From Streptomyces caelestis (lineage in GTDB: Bacteria; Actinomycetota; Actinomycetes; Streptomycetales; Streptomycetaceae): a DNA stretch of 64,000 bases. The notes under the pieces were generated by a model. It was not told the DNA's origin and ran no database searches. It saw only the letters and a list, made by a program, of their open reading frames with translations. Each line of letters begins with the position of its first letter. Position 1 is the stretch's first letter. The stretch spans positions 3,720,001-3,784,000 of the forward strand of contig NZ_JACHNE010000001.1 of the NCBI RefSeq assembly GCF_014205255.1, read 5' to 3'. Both the position numbers and the translations under genes were made by a program. Positions 15,882 through 24,595 of this stretch are shown here, one piece after another.

Positions 15882-17248
15882 GATCCCACCGCCGCCGTCG
15901 TCTCGGGCGACGTGCCGATCTGGGCGGGGAAATCCTTCAGCCGCCACACCGGGGACAGGAACACCACCAGCACCGCGGAGAGGAAGGCCGCCGCGGTCAC
16001 GAAGAGCGTCTCGCGCAGGCCGATCAGGTCGCCGAGCCAGCCGCCGATGAGCGCCCCCAGCGGAAGCATCCCCCAGGACACGAAGCGGTAGCCGGCGTTC
16101 ATCCGGCCGAGCAGCTCGTCCGGGGTGATCGACTGGCGCAGGCTGATGATGTGGATGTTGGCCATCGTGCCGCCGGCGCCGATCAGCGCGAACGCGGCGA
16201 CCATCAGCGCCAGCGTGACGATCCCGCCGTTCGCCGGGGCCAGCGGGATGACCACGGGGGCCACACAGCACAGCAGGAGCGCCCCCAGGATGGCAGGGCC
16301 GAGCCCCATCACCCGCTTCAGCCCTCTGGCCACCAGGGAGCCGCCCAGCGAGCCCACCGCGCCCGTGCCGAGCAGCAGCCCGATGGTGCCGGGTGACAGG
16401 TCCAGGCGTCGGGCCGCGTACAGCACGAAGACGGTCTGGAGCGACATCCAGCACATGTTGTAGAGCCCGGACTGCAGGGCGCAGGCCCGCAGATGGGCGC
16501 TCTGCCAGATGATCCGGATGCCGTCGCCGACGCTCCTCCACAGTCCGGTGCGCTGTTCGGGCTGGGCGGGCGGTGGCTCGGGCCGCCGGATCGCGAGCAG
16601 GGACACCACGGACACCAGGTACGAGCCGCCGTTGATGAGCAGCGCGTACGGGGCCGTGGCCCAGCCGATGAGCAGGCCGGCGAGGCCGGGCCCGCCGATC
16701 TGCGCGAGGGAACTGGTGCCCTGGAGCTTGCTGTTGCCCTCCACCAGGTGTTCCTTGCCGATCAGGGTCGGCAGGTACGACTGGTAGGCGACGTCGAAGA
16801 CGACGGTGAGCACGCCGATGAGGAGGGCGGCCACGTACACGAACTCGATGCGCAGCAGGTCGAGTACGGCGAGCAGGGGGACCGCGCTGACGAGGAGGGC
16901 CCGGCCCGCGTTGGCCGCGATCATCAGCGGCCGTTTGCGGACGCGGTCCACCCAGACCCCGACCAGCAGGGTGACGAGCAGGAACGGGGCGTAGGAGGCG
17001 GCGTTCACCAGGCCGACCTCGGAGGAGGTCGCGTCCAGGGTGAGCACCGCGGTCAGGGGCAGCGCCAGGGTGGTGACCTGGGCGCCGATCTGGGAGATCC
17101 CCTCACCCGTCCAGAACTTCATGAACTCGGCGTCACGCCACAGCGCGCTGCGCTCGCGCCCCCCGGCGACGGCGGCCGGTGCGCCGTCGCCGGAATCCGC
17201 TGAATCCTCCGAGCCCGCGGAACCCGCCGAATCGGTCGACTCGGTCAT
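15878..17248 (-). CDS. MFS transporter of the DHA3/enterobactin-exporter type
   Basis: A 456-residue transporter with a Ser/Glu/Asp-rich N-terminal tail (about 30 residues) and twelve hydrophobic segments. The loop 2-3 motif (GVWVDRVRKRPLMI) matches the major facilitator signature. Sequences like PTLIGKEHLVEGNSKLQ and the second-half INADELLGRMNAGYR-like loop are typical of the DHA3 group, which exports natural products and siderophores. ATGA overlap with the upstream double ATP-grasp gene and GTGA overlap with the downstream aminotransferase place it firmly in the operon. It is probably the product exporter or self-resistance pump. Confidence 0.88.
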   Translation of the reverse strand: MTESTDSAGSAGSEDSADSGDGAPAAVAGGRERSALWRDAEFMKFWTGEGISQIGAQVTTLALPLTAVLTLDATSSEVGLVNAASYAPFLLVTLLVGVWVDRVRKRPLMIAANAGRALLVSAVPLLAVLDLLRIEFVYVAALLIGVLTVVFDVAYQSYLPTLIGKEHLVEGNSKLQGTSSLAQIGGPGLAGLLIGWATAPYALLINGGSYLVSVVSLLAIRRPEPPPAQPEQRTGLWRSVGDGIRIIWQSAHLRACALQSGLYNMCWMSLQTVFVLYAARRLDLSPGTIGLLLGTGAVGSLGGSLVARGLKRVMGLGPAILGALLLCCVAPVVIPLAPANGGIVTLALMVAAFALIGAGGTMANIHIISLRQSITPDELLGRMNAGYRFVSWGMLPLGALIGGWLGDLIGLRETLFVTAAAFLSAVLVVFLSPVWRLKDFPAQIGTSPETTAAVGS

Positions 17249-19866
17249 CGTTCCCCCTCGCCGTCGGCCGGCTCCGCCACGTGGAAGGCGCAGCCGATCT
17301 GGGCGCCGCGCAGCATGCTGACGATGCCGACGGCCGGATCGGTGACGCCACGGGCCAGCGTGCCGGCGTACTTTCCGTCCACCATGAGCGTGCCGTAGGC
17401 GACGGCCATGTCCTGGGTGGTGACGCCGTCGTCGGACAGGAACCGCTCGGTGGTGGGCAGCAGGCGCCGCTGGAGGACGAAGGGGCCGCCCACGGCCTGG
17501 TGCAGCGTCTCCACCCACTCCTTCTGGTCGGTGGTCCAGCCGGTGGTGACGCCCACCCCTCCGTAGAGGAGCGTGGGCTTGAGGACGAGGAGGTCCTTGT
17601 TGGCGACGGCGTACGGCAGCAGGTCGATCTTCTCGCCCTCGAAGGTGACCTTCTCGTCGCGCACGAAGCGGGTCCACGGCAGGATCCGGTCGATGAGGGC
17701 GCGCTCGTCCGCGCTGAAGGCGGCCCTGTTGCGCTCGTCACTGAGCATGGCCAGGCTGCCCTTGTTGCCGTACAGCTCGCAGTCGAGCGAGGCGAACAGC
17801 TCGACGTTGCCCGCCTCGGCGGCGTCGAGGAGCGGGTCGACGAGGGCGTACGTGCCCGGCTCGTCGGGCATCTCCCCGGGCAGGAACATGCGGTAGACGA
17901 CGTCGACGCGGCGGCCCTGGTGCAGGACACGGCCGTCCTCGTAGGTGAAGTCACCGAGATGGCAGACGACGGGCTCGAAGCCGAGGGCCTCGAACGCGGG
18001 GACGACGAACTCCATCCAGCACTTGGACTTCTCGAAGCCGGCGGGCCAGTCCGTGATGGCGAGCAGGGGCCGCTCGATCGCGGCGAGGGCCGGGGCCTGA
18101 CGGCGCAGCACATCGGTGATGCGGGCCAGCGGGTCGGGGAAGACGAGGTTCTCCTCGGCGGCGAAGGCCGCGAATTCCTCGTCCTTGATCAGGGCGCGCG
18201 CGAACTCGCCCATCTGCCAGCCGCCCAGCGAGGAGCCGGTGTTCAGCTCCATGAGGCGGAAGCCGTCGGTCTCGCGGTAGAGATCGGCCCGGGACAGCGG
18301 GGGGATCTCGTCGGCCGCGCCGCGCAGCACCAGGTCGGTCTGGGTCTCGCTCATGCCGACGGCCTTGGCGAAGGCGCGCAGGTCGCCGCCGAACAGCCGC
18401 TCGGGGACCGACTTCAGGAGCTCGAAGAGCCCGTTGAGGTCGCGTTCGAGGCCCGCCACGTCGTCCGCGCTGAGGAAGACGGGGCGGTTGAGGCCCTCGC
18501 CGCCGCCGGCGCCGTAGCGGAACCACTCGACGCCGCGCACGCCGGAGACCGACATGCGGGCCGCCGTGCGCTCGTGGTCGAAGAAGCGCCGGGTGACGGC
18601 GTTCTCCACGCGTGCCCCGAGCCGGTGGGTGCTCGCGCCGGTCACCTCGGTGCGGGAGCGGCCCTCGGCGCGGTCCAGGGCTCGCCGGGTCGCGTCCGGC
18701 GTCTCGCCGACGGCGATGAGGGCGGCGGAGCGGGGGGTCAGGCCGCGCGGCGGGAGCTGGAGCTCGTCGCCGGGCTCGGCGAGGGCCACGGCCTCGACCA
18801 GTCCGTCGATCTCCGCCGGGTCGGGCAGGACGACTCGGTCGACCGTGCCGTCGTACGAGGGGTACAGGAACCGGATCTCGGCGCTGAGCGCGCGGGTCGG
18901 GGTGAGGTCGGGGGTGCGCTCGAAGGCGATCTCGGCGGCGGCCCGGGCCAGGTCGACGCCGGTGGCGAGCTGGTGGAGGTGCGGGATGAGGTCGCCGCCG
19001 AGCCGCCCGTTGAGCTCGATGAGCCGCGGTCCTTCGGCGCTGAGGCGCACCTCGGTGTGGGTGACGCCGTAGTCGACGCCGATGGCCCGGTGCGCGTTCC
19101 CGGCCAGCTCTGTGACCGCGTCCGCCCAGGGCTCGTCCTGCCAGGCGGTGACCAGGTGGCCGACCTCCTCGAAGTACGGCTGCGGCCCGATGCGTTTGCG
19201 GGCGACGCACACCGGGGTGACGACGCCGTCCACGACGGTGCTGTCGATGCTCAGTTCCGGGCCCTCGACGAACTCCTCGACGAGCACGGTGTCGGCGGTG
19301 CCGGCGCCCTGGAGGCGGCTGGCGGCGGCGAGGCGGTAGGCCTGGCGCACGCCGTCCGCGTCCCGGGCCGCCATGACGCCGAAGCCGCCGCCGAGCGTGC
19401 GGGGCTTGACGACGACGGGGAAGCCGATGGCCTCGGCGGCGGCGACGGCCTCGTCCTCGCTCGCCGCCGGCGCGTTGCGGACGGTGGCCATGCCCGCGGC
19501 CTCCAGCGCCTTGCGGGCGGCGTACTTGTCCCGGCAGATCTTGGCCGCGGCCGGGTCCATGGCCCGCATGCCGAGCCGCGCGGCCACCGCGGAGACGGCG
19601 GCGAGCGACCACTCGTCCCAGGTGACGACGGCGGCTTCGGCCACCTCGCCGCGGAGGTCGGCGACGGAGGGGAACAGCTTGTGCGCGTCCGTCGTGTCGG
19701 CGATCCGGTGGGTTTCGACGTACTTCGCCTGCCAGCTGGGCGCCTCGGGGGCGATCAGGGTGACCTCGTACTTCGCGGCGAGCGAGGCGAGTGCGTACTC
19801 CCGGTACTGACGTATGCGGCTGCCGACCAGGATGACGCGTGGGCGTTCGGCGGTCATGACGGACAC
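17245..19866 (-). CDS. Fusion of two ATP-grasp ligase modules
   Basis: An 873-residue protein. Residues 1-415 form a standard ATP-grasp carboxylate-amine ligase: a Rossmann-like start (RVILVGSRIRQY), DKYAARKALEAAG near 110, a PVVVKPRTLGGGFGV nucleotide loop near 150, and a metal-binding LIELNGRLGGDLIPHLH near 275. Residues 430-873 form a second module resembling circularly permuted or glutathionylspermidine-synthase-type ATP-grasp enzymes, with LMELNTGSSLGGWQ, LFASLDCELYGNKGSLAML and VLKPTLLYGGVGVTTGW motifs. The GTG at 19866, with AGGA seven bases upstream, is chosen; an ATG lies three codons further in. Two ATP-dependent amide bonds could therefore be made by one polypeptide. Together with the single ATP-grasp gene upstream, a short non-ribosomal peptide is expected. 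Confidence 0.85.
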   Translation of the reverse strand: MSVMTAERPRVILVGSRIRQYREYALASLAAKYEVTLIAPEAPSWQAKYVETHRIADTTDAHKLFPSVADLRGEVAEAAVVTWDEWSLAAVSAVAARLGMRAMDPAAAKICRDKYAARKALEAAGMATVRNAPAASEDEAVAAAEAIGFPVVVKPRTLGGGFGVMAARDADGVRQAYRLAAASRLQGAGTADTVLVEEFVEGPELSIDSTVVDGVVTPVCVARKRIGPQPYFEEVGHLVTAWQDEPWADAVTELAGNAHRAIGVDYGVTHTEVRLSAEGPRLIELNGRLGGDLIPHLHQLATGVDLARAAAEIAFERTPDLTPTRALSAEIRFLYPSYDGTVDRVVLPDPAEIDGLVEAVALAEPGDELQLPPRGLTPRSAALIAVGETPDATRRALDRAEGRSRTEVTGASTHRLGARVENAVTRRFFDHERTAARMSVSGVRGVEWFRYGAGGGEGLNRPVFLSADDVAGLERDLNGLFELLKSVPERLFGGDLRAFAKAVGMSETQTDLVLRGAADEIPPLSRADLYRETDGFRLMELNTGSSLGGWQMGEFARALIKDEEFAAFAAEENLVFPDPLARITDVLRRQAPALAAIERPLLAITDWPAGFEKSKCWMEFVVPAFEALGFEPVVCHLGDFTYEDGRVLHQGRRVDVVYRMFLPGEMPDEPGTYALVDPLLDAAEAGNVELFASLDCELYGNKGSLAMLSDERNRAAFSADERALIDRILPWTRFVRDEKVTFEGEKIDLLPYAVANKDLLVLKPTLLYGGVGVTTGWTTDQKEWVETLHQAVGGPFVLQRRLLPTTERFLSDDGVTTQDMAVAYGTLMVDGKYAGTLARGVTDPAVGIVSMLRGAQIGCAFHVAEPADGEGER

Positions 19867-19955
19867 GGTGTGTTCCTTTCCGATGCGGGGCGGTACGGAG
19901 CCCCGACGCGAGAGGTGGTGCGAGTGGTGCCGGTGCGCCCCGGGGCACCGGTCGG

Positions 19956-21206
19956 TCATGCGTCCAGCGGAGTGCAGGTGAGCCGGAAGCCGTGCGCGGC
20001 GGCCTCGATGGCTTCCTCCACCGCGGCGGTGGAGGGGCCGCGGAACCGGAATCGGGTGCCCACGTGCTCGTAACCGCTGATGGGGGGCACCCGCCGGCCG
20101 ACGGGCACGTGCAGCACCGCGTACGGCTCGCGGCCCTCGGCGGGCGGCGTGATCCAGTCGGCGCGTTCGACGAGGCAGGGGGCCGGCACCGGCAGCGGGA
20201 GCAGCAGGTAGCCGCCGGCCTCGCCGGTCTTCAGGGGCGGCAGGACCGGCACCCGTCCGAGCTGGATGTCGGCCGCGGCGGCCATCAGGTCGACACCGTG
20301 GACGTCCCGCCAGGTGAACGGGATCTCGCCGCCGCCGACGCGGGCCCCGGACTCCAGGAACACCAGGGCGGGCCCGCCGTCCGCTCCTCGGGTGACGAAG
20401 GCCTCCAGGTGGAAGACCCAGGGCCGGTTCCCGCCCAGCGCGGCGCCGACGGCGGCCGCGAACGACTCCACGGCGGCGAGCAGCACCGGGTCGTCCTCCT
20501 CGACCGAGCCCAGCCAGTTGCCCTGGGTGAAGTCCGCGCAGGTGCCGCCCACGTAGCGCGACGCGGTCCAGCTGCCGAGCGCGTCGCCCTCCCACAGGCC
20601 GTCGATGTGCAGGATCGGCGCGTCCACGTACGCCTGGACCAGGAAGGGCTCGGCGGCCAGTTCGCCGGCGAGCTCGGGGACCGCGTCCAGGTCGGCCTCC
20701 GAGTCGAACCGGACCACGCCCCTGCTCGCGGTGCCGCGACGGGGCTTGCAGATCAGTGGCCAGCCGTGGGTACGGCCGAACTCCCGCACGGTGGCGAGGT
20801 CCGGGGCGTGGGCGAACTCCGGCACCGGCAGCCCGGCGGCCGCCACCGTCCTGCACATCAGCAGCTTGTCGCGGAAGACCGAGAGTTCCGCCGGCGTCTG
20901 CCCGGTGATCTGGAACTCCTCGCGGACGAGCGCCGCCGTGTCGAGGTCGCCCTCGTTGAGGGCGAGCAGCGACTGGGGTACGCCGTACTTCTCGACGAGC
21001 GTGGTGACGACCGCCCGCACGGCGGGCAGGTCGTCGGTGAGGCCGACGGTGACGACGGCCTCGGCGCCCTCGGGTATCGAGGCCCGGCCGGTCTCGGTGC
21101 TGATGTAGGTGACCCGGTGGGTCCGGTGGTCGATGTAGTCGGCGTACAGCGCGTGGGTGTCCCGCCAGCGGTGCAGGACCATCACATGCGGCAGGGACTC
21201 GGTCAT
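19956..21206 (-). CDS. ATP-grasp carboxylate-amine ligase
   Basis: A 416-residue enzyme. The pre-ATP-grasp domain has FRDKLLMCRTVAAAGLPVPE near 115-135. The nucleotide-binding loop is PLICKPRRGTASRGVV near 160, the central domain runs through FLVQAYVDAP, and the metal site is VFLESGARVGGGEIPFTW near 290, all as in the L-amino acid ligase group. It activates a carboxylate as acyl phosphate and couples it to an amine. ATGA overlap with the M20 gene upstream. With the double ATP-grasp gene 89 bp downstream it gives the cluster up to three amide-forming sites. The substrates are not predictable from sequence. Confidence 0.88.
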   Translation of the reverse strand: MTESLPHVMVLHRWRDTHALYADYIDHRTHRVTYISTETGRASIPEGAEAVVTVGLTDDLPAVRAVVTTLVEKYGVPQSLLALNEGDLDTAALVREEFQITGQTPAELSVFRDKLLMCRTVAAAGLPVPEFAHAPDLATVREFGRTHGWPLICKPRRGTASRGVVRFDSEADLDAVPELAGELAAEPFLVQAYVDAPILHIDGLWEGDALGSWTASRYVGGTCADFTQGNWLGSVEEDDPVLLAAVESFAAAVGAALGGNRPWVFHLEAFVTRGADGGPALVFLESGARVGGGEIPFTWRDVHGVDLMAAAADIQLGRVPVLPPLKTGEAGGYLLLPLPVPAPCLVERADWITPPAEGREPYAVLHVPVGRRVPPISGYEHVGTRFRFRGPSTAAVEEAIEAAAHGFRLTCTPLDA

Positions 21207-22486
21207 GCCGCCGTCCCGTCCGCCGGCGAGGCGTCCAGCCAGGACAGCGCGGCGGCCACCATCGACCTGACGCCGATGTTCAGGGCGGGGCCGGCCTGCG
21301 GGGCGAAGGTGGACGAGTGGTTCTGCGGGATGTCCTCGTCCAGACGGCCGGCGGCGAACGCGGCGGAGAACACCTCCGGGTCGAGACCGCCGTAGAACCA
21401 GTACACCGACGGCACCTTGGCCGCCGTCGCCAGGATGCCGAAGTCCTCACTGGCGGTGGTCGGCCCCATGGTCATCACGGCGCCGTCGCCGAAGGCCTTG
21501 CGGTGGGCGTCGGCGACCCGCTCGGCGGCCGCCGTGTCGTTGACGGTCATCGGCAGGTGGTAGACGGAGGTGATGTCCGGGTCGGCGGTCGCGCCGGCCG
21601 CTGCCGACTCCGCCCTGGCCAGCCGCTCGATGGCGGCGAGCACCTTGTCGCGCACCGGGGCCGAGCTGGTGCGGACGTTGATGCCGAGTTCGGCCGTGTC
21701 CGGGATGACCGCGGCCGTCGTGCCCGCCTGGAGCCGTCCCACGGTGACCACCACCGGCTCCTGGGCGGCGATCTCCCGTGAGGCGATGGTCTGCAGCCGC
21801 AGGACCAGGGACGAGGCCATGACGACCGGGTCCACCGCGGCTTCGGGCTTGGAGCCGTGTCCGCCACGGCCGAACAGCTTCACGGTGATGGAGTCCGTGG
21901 CGCCCATGACGGTGCCGGGGCAGGTGGCGAGGAGGCCGACGGGGCCGGGGCCGACGTGCTGCCCCAGGACGACGTCCGGGTGCGGGAAGCGCTCGAACAG
22001 ACCGTCGTCGACCATGGCGCGGGCGCCGTATCCGCTCTCCTCCCCGGGCTGGAAGACGGCCACGACCGTGCCCTTCCAGTGGTCCGTGCGGGCGGCGAGC
22101 AGCGCGCAGGCGCCGATCAGGGCGGCGACGTGCATGTCGTGGCCGCAGGCGTGCATCACCGGCACCTCGGTGCCGGAGTCGTCGGTCGCGGTCACGGTGC
22201 TCGCGTACGGCAGGCCGGTGGCCTCCTTCACCGGCAGCGCGTCCATGTCGGCCCGCAGCATGACCACCGGGCCCTCGCCGTTGCGCAGGACACCGACGAC
22301 TCCGGTGCGTCCGACGCCGGTGGTGACCTCCCAGCCTCCCTGCGCCGCCAGCCGCTCCGCGACCAGCGCCGCCGTCCGCTTCTCCTGGAAGGCGAGTTCG
22401 GGGTGGGCGTGCAGGTCCTTGTAGTCGGCCTCCAGGCCGGGGAGCAGCGGGTCCAGTGCGTCGAGCACCGCGGTCAAGGCGTCCAT
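21203..22486 (-). CDS. M20-family amidohydrolase (N-acyl amino acid hydrolase type)
   Basis: A 427-residue di-metal peptidase-like hydrolase. The catalytic core is intact: RADMDALPV, HACGHDMH metal ligands near 115, the general-base region FQPGEESGYGA near 150, GQHVGP, a dimerisation lid domain in the middle (GRGGHGS), and TTASEDFG near the C-terminus. The family removes N-acyl groups from amino acids or cleaves small peptides. The ATG at 22486 has AGGA close by; upstream in-frame codons overlap the exporter gene. Since a GNAT is in the same operon, an acetylate-then-deacylate protection scheme is possible. That idea is inferred. Confidence 0.88.
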   Translation of the reverse strand: MDALTAVLDALDPLLPGLEADYKDLHAHPELAFQEKRTAALVAERLAAQGGWEVTTGVGRTGVVGVLRNGEGPVVMLRADMDALPVKEATGLPYASTVTATDDSGTEVPVMHACGHDMHVAALIGACALLAARTDHWKGTVVAVFQPGEESGYGARAMVDDGLFERFPHPDVVLGQHVGPGPVGLLATCPGTVMGATDSITVKLFGRGGHGSKPEAAVDPVVMASSLVLRLQTIASREIAAQEPVVVTVGRLQAGTTAAVIPDTAELGINVRTSSAPVRDKVLAAIERLARAESAAAGATADPDITSVYHLPMTVNDTAAAERVADAHRKAFGDGAVMTMGPTTASEDFGILATAAKVPSVYWFYGGLDPEVFSAAFAAGRLDEDIPQNHSSTFAPQAGPALNIGVRSMVAAALSWLDASPADGTAA

Positions 22487-22493
22487 GGGGTCC

Positions 22494-23843
22494 TCACTCG
22501 GGGATGGGGTTTGCGGGGAGGGGGTGTTCGCGTACACCCCAGGAGGCGAGCAGCGCTGCCGCGCACGTGATCGCGGGCCACCACGGCACCCAGTCGCCGT
22601 GGTCCGCGGAGCGCAGCAGCTCGGCGAGGGCCGGGAAGGTGCCGCCGAACAGGCTGATCGCGAGGGCGGTCGGCAGGCCGACGGCGACCGCGCGGACGGC
22701 GGGCGGGAACAGCCGGCCCACGAAGACGTTGCTGACGGCGAGGGGCATGCCCAGCAGGAACAGCAGGACCACCGTGACGAGTTGTACGGGTACGCGGCCC
22801 GCGACCATGCCGGCCAGGAGCGGGACGGAGCCGAAGGCGAGGCCGGCGAAGCCGATCCGCAGGACGGGGAGCGCCCCGATCCGGTCGGCCACCCGGCCCG
22901 CGCCGAGCATGCCGGTGAGGAGGGCCGCCATGCCGAGCAGCAGGGCCCCGGACGCCTCCTCCTTGGAGGCCGCGCCCGCGTCCTGGGCGTAGGCGGGAAA
23001 GTCGACGGTGAGGAAGTAGAAGACGGTGGTCGCTCCGGAGGCGATGCCGAACACCACGGCGAGCTGGCGGAGATGGGACCGCAGCACGGGCCACGGACTC
23101 ACCCCGCCGCGCTCGCGCGCGTCCTCGGCGAAGACCTCGCTCTCGGCGGCGCCTCGCCTGATCCACAGGGCCGTCAGACCGAGCAGGGCCCCGAAGACGA
23201 AGGCCAGACGCCAGGCGCCGTCCTCGACTCCCGCCTCGCCGAACACGCCGAGGAGCACGCTGAGGACGATGAACGACAGGGCGCTGCCGAGGACCACGCC
23301 GCCGTAGGAGACCGCGCTGTAGAAGTAGCGGTGGCGGTCGGGCGCGGTCTCGGTGACGTAGGCGGCGGCGGTGGGGTTCTCGGCCCCGACGGACAGCCCC
23401 TGCACCAGGCGGGCGGCGACCACGATGAGCGGGGCCCCGATCCCGATGGCCGCGTGGCCGGGGACGATCGCGAGGACCAGCGAGCCGGCCGCGATCAGGC
23501 CGACGGTCAGGGTGAGCCCGAAGCGGCGCCCCCGGGTGTCGGTGAGCCGCCCGATGATCACGCTGCCGAGGGGGCGCACCAGGAAACCCAGCGCGAAGCC
23601 GAGGTAGGCGGCGATCAGCCGTGCGGTGGGCGAGGAGCCGGGGAAGAGCTGCTCGGCGAAGTACGGGGCGAGGACGCCGTAGATGGTCCAGTCGTAGGCC
23701 TCCACGACGGAGCCGACGCTCGCCGCGAGCAGTTCCCGGCGCGGCTTCCGCTTGGGGTCGGCCCCCACGGACGCCGACGGGGCGACGGCCGTGGGGCCCG
23801 TGGGCGCGTCCGAGGGGGTGGGGTGTGTGCCGGGGGCGCTCAT
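22494..23843 (-). CDS. MFS transporter of the metabolite:H+ symporter type
   Basis: A 449-residue twelve-segment transporter. After a Pro/Ala-rich tail the sequence SVGSVVEAYDWTIYG and the loop GRLTDTRGRRFGL are hallmarks of the metabolite:H+ symporter branch (ProP/ShiA-like), which usually imports organic acids or zwitterions. It overlaps the cyclase-like gene upstream by ATGA. The M20 gene starts within the ribosome site that follows its stop. It could import a precursor or export the product; the branch favours uptake. Confidence 0.87.
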   Translation of the reverse strand: MSAPGTHPTPSDAPTGPTAVAPSASVGADPKRKPRRELLAASVGSVVEAYDWTIYGVLAPYFAEQLFPGSSPTARLIAAYLGFALGFLVRPLGSVIIGRLTDTRGRRFGLTLTVGLIAAGSLVLAIVPGHAAIGIGAPLIVVAARLVQGLSVGAENPTAAAYVTETAPDRHRYFYSAVSYGGVVLGSALSFIVLSVLLGVFGEAGVEDGAWRLAFVFGALLGLTALWIRRGAAESEVFAEDARERGGVSPWPVLRSHLRQLAVVFGIASGATTVFYFLTVDFPAYAQDAGAASKEEASGALLLGMAALLTGMLGAGRVADRIGALPVLRIGFAGLAFGSVPLLAGMVAGRVPVQLVTVVLLFLLGMPLAVSNVFVGRLFPPAVRAVAVGLPTALAISLFGGTFPALAELLRSADHGDWVPWWPAITCAAALLASWGVREHPLPANPIPE

Positions 23844-24541
23844 CGCGTCACCCCGTAGACCCGGACGCCCTCGCCGTCGGCGGCCGGGTACGGAACGGCG
23901 TGCAGCCGTGCGCCGGCGGCGGGCAGCTCCGCCAGGCCGGTCAGGCCGGTGAGCAGGGGCAGTCCGGCCGCGGCGAGCGCCTCCGCCACGGGTCCGTGCC
24001 GGTGGCCGCCGTCCGTGGCCACCAGGGCGGCGCCCCGCTCGGCGAGGAGCGCGACGGCGTCCGGGGTCAGGCAGGGGCCGTCCGCGCCGCCCGTGTCGAT
24101 GACGACGGCGTGCCCGGCCGGCTCGAACGCGGCGAGCGCGAGCCGGTCGGCGACGGGCCGGGCGGCGCCCGAGAGCCGGACCAGGGCGACGGGCAGGTCG
24201 ACCATGCCCTCCAGGCCGGGCGGTGCCCCGGCGGGCCGGTCGAGGCGGGTTCCGGGGCCGGTGAGATCCACCGTGCGGCGGCCCGGCCCGCTGTCCGCCG
24301 CCTCGGTGTTCCGCGAGCCCTTGTGCGGTTCCCGGATCAGTTCCTTGCGGCCGATGGACGTGCTGCCGACCATCAGCAGACCCAGGTGCCGCACCAGCAG
24401 CTCGCCGAGCTCCGCGTCGTCGATGTCGTCACCGGGGATGTCGAGGCGAAAGCCCTCGGTCCGCAGTGATCCCCCGTTGCTGAAGACCACCTCGGCGTCG
24501 AAGTCGACGCGCCACTGCCCGGGACCGGTTCCCGTCGTCAT
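23840..24541 (-). CDS. Degenerate cyclase/kynurenine-formamidase-like protein
   Basis: A 233-residue protein. Residues 1-75 form an extra domain (FDAEVVFSNGGSLRTEGFRLDIPGDDI...) that I cannot assign. Residues 80-233 follow the metal-dependent cyclase/kynurenine formamidase fold: PVALVRLSG, HAVVIDTGGADG, ALVATDGGHRHGPVAEALAAAGLPLLTGL and a VPYPAADGEGVRVYGV end. However, the zinc signature HxGTHxDAPxH is changed to a GPGTRLDRPAG-like sequence, so most metal-binding His are missing. It may be a binding or scaffold protein, or use a different chemistry. The spacing of the 54-bp gap and the ATGA overlap confirm operon membership. Confidence 0.6.
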   Translation of the reverse strand: MTTGTGPGQWRVDFDAEVVFSNGGSLRTEGFRLDIPGDDIDDAELGELLVRHLGLLMVGSTSIGRKELIREPHKGSRNTEAADSGPGRRTVDLTGPGTRLDRPAGAPPGLEGMVDLPVALVRLSGAARPVADRLALAAFEPAGHAVVIDTGGADGPCLTPDAVALLAERGAALVATDGGHRHGPVAEALAAAGLPLLTGLTGLAELPAAGARLHAVPYPAADGEGVRVYGVTR

Positions 24542-24595
24542 GTACTTCGTTCCTCACGTTCGTCGCGTTGTGCCGTGCGTCCCGGGGGTGGTTCC

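Noticed and set aside
17179..20073. A long plus-strand open frame opposite the double ATP-grasp gene
   Set aside because: Antisense frames stay open in very GC-rich DNA. The product is His/Asp/Gly/Val-rich with no motifs, while the minus strand encodes a clear ATP-grasp enzyme.
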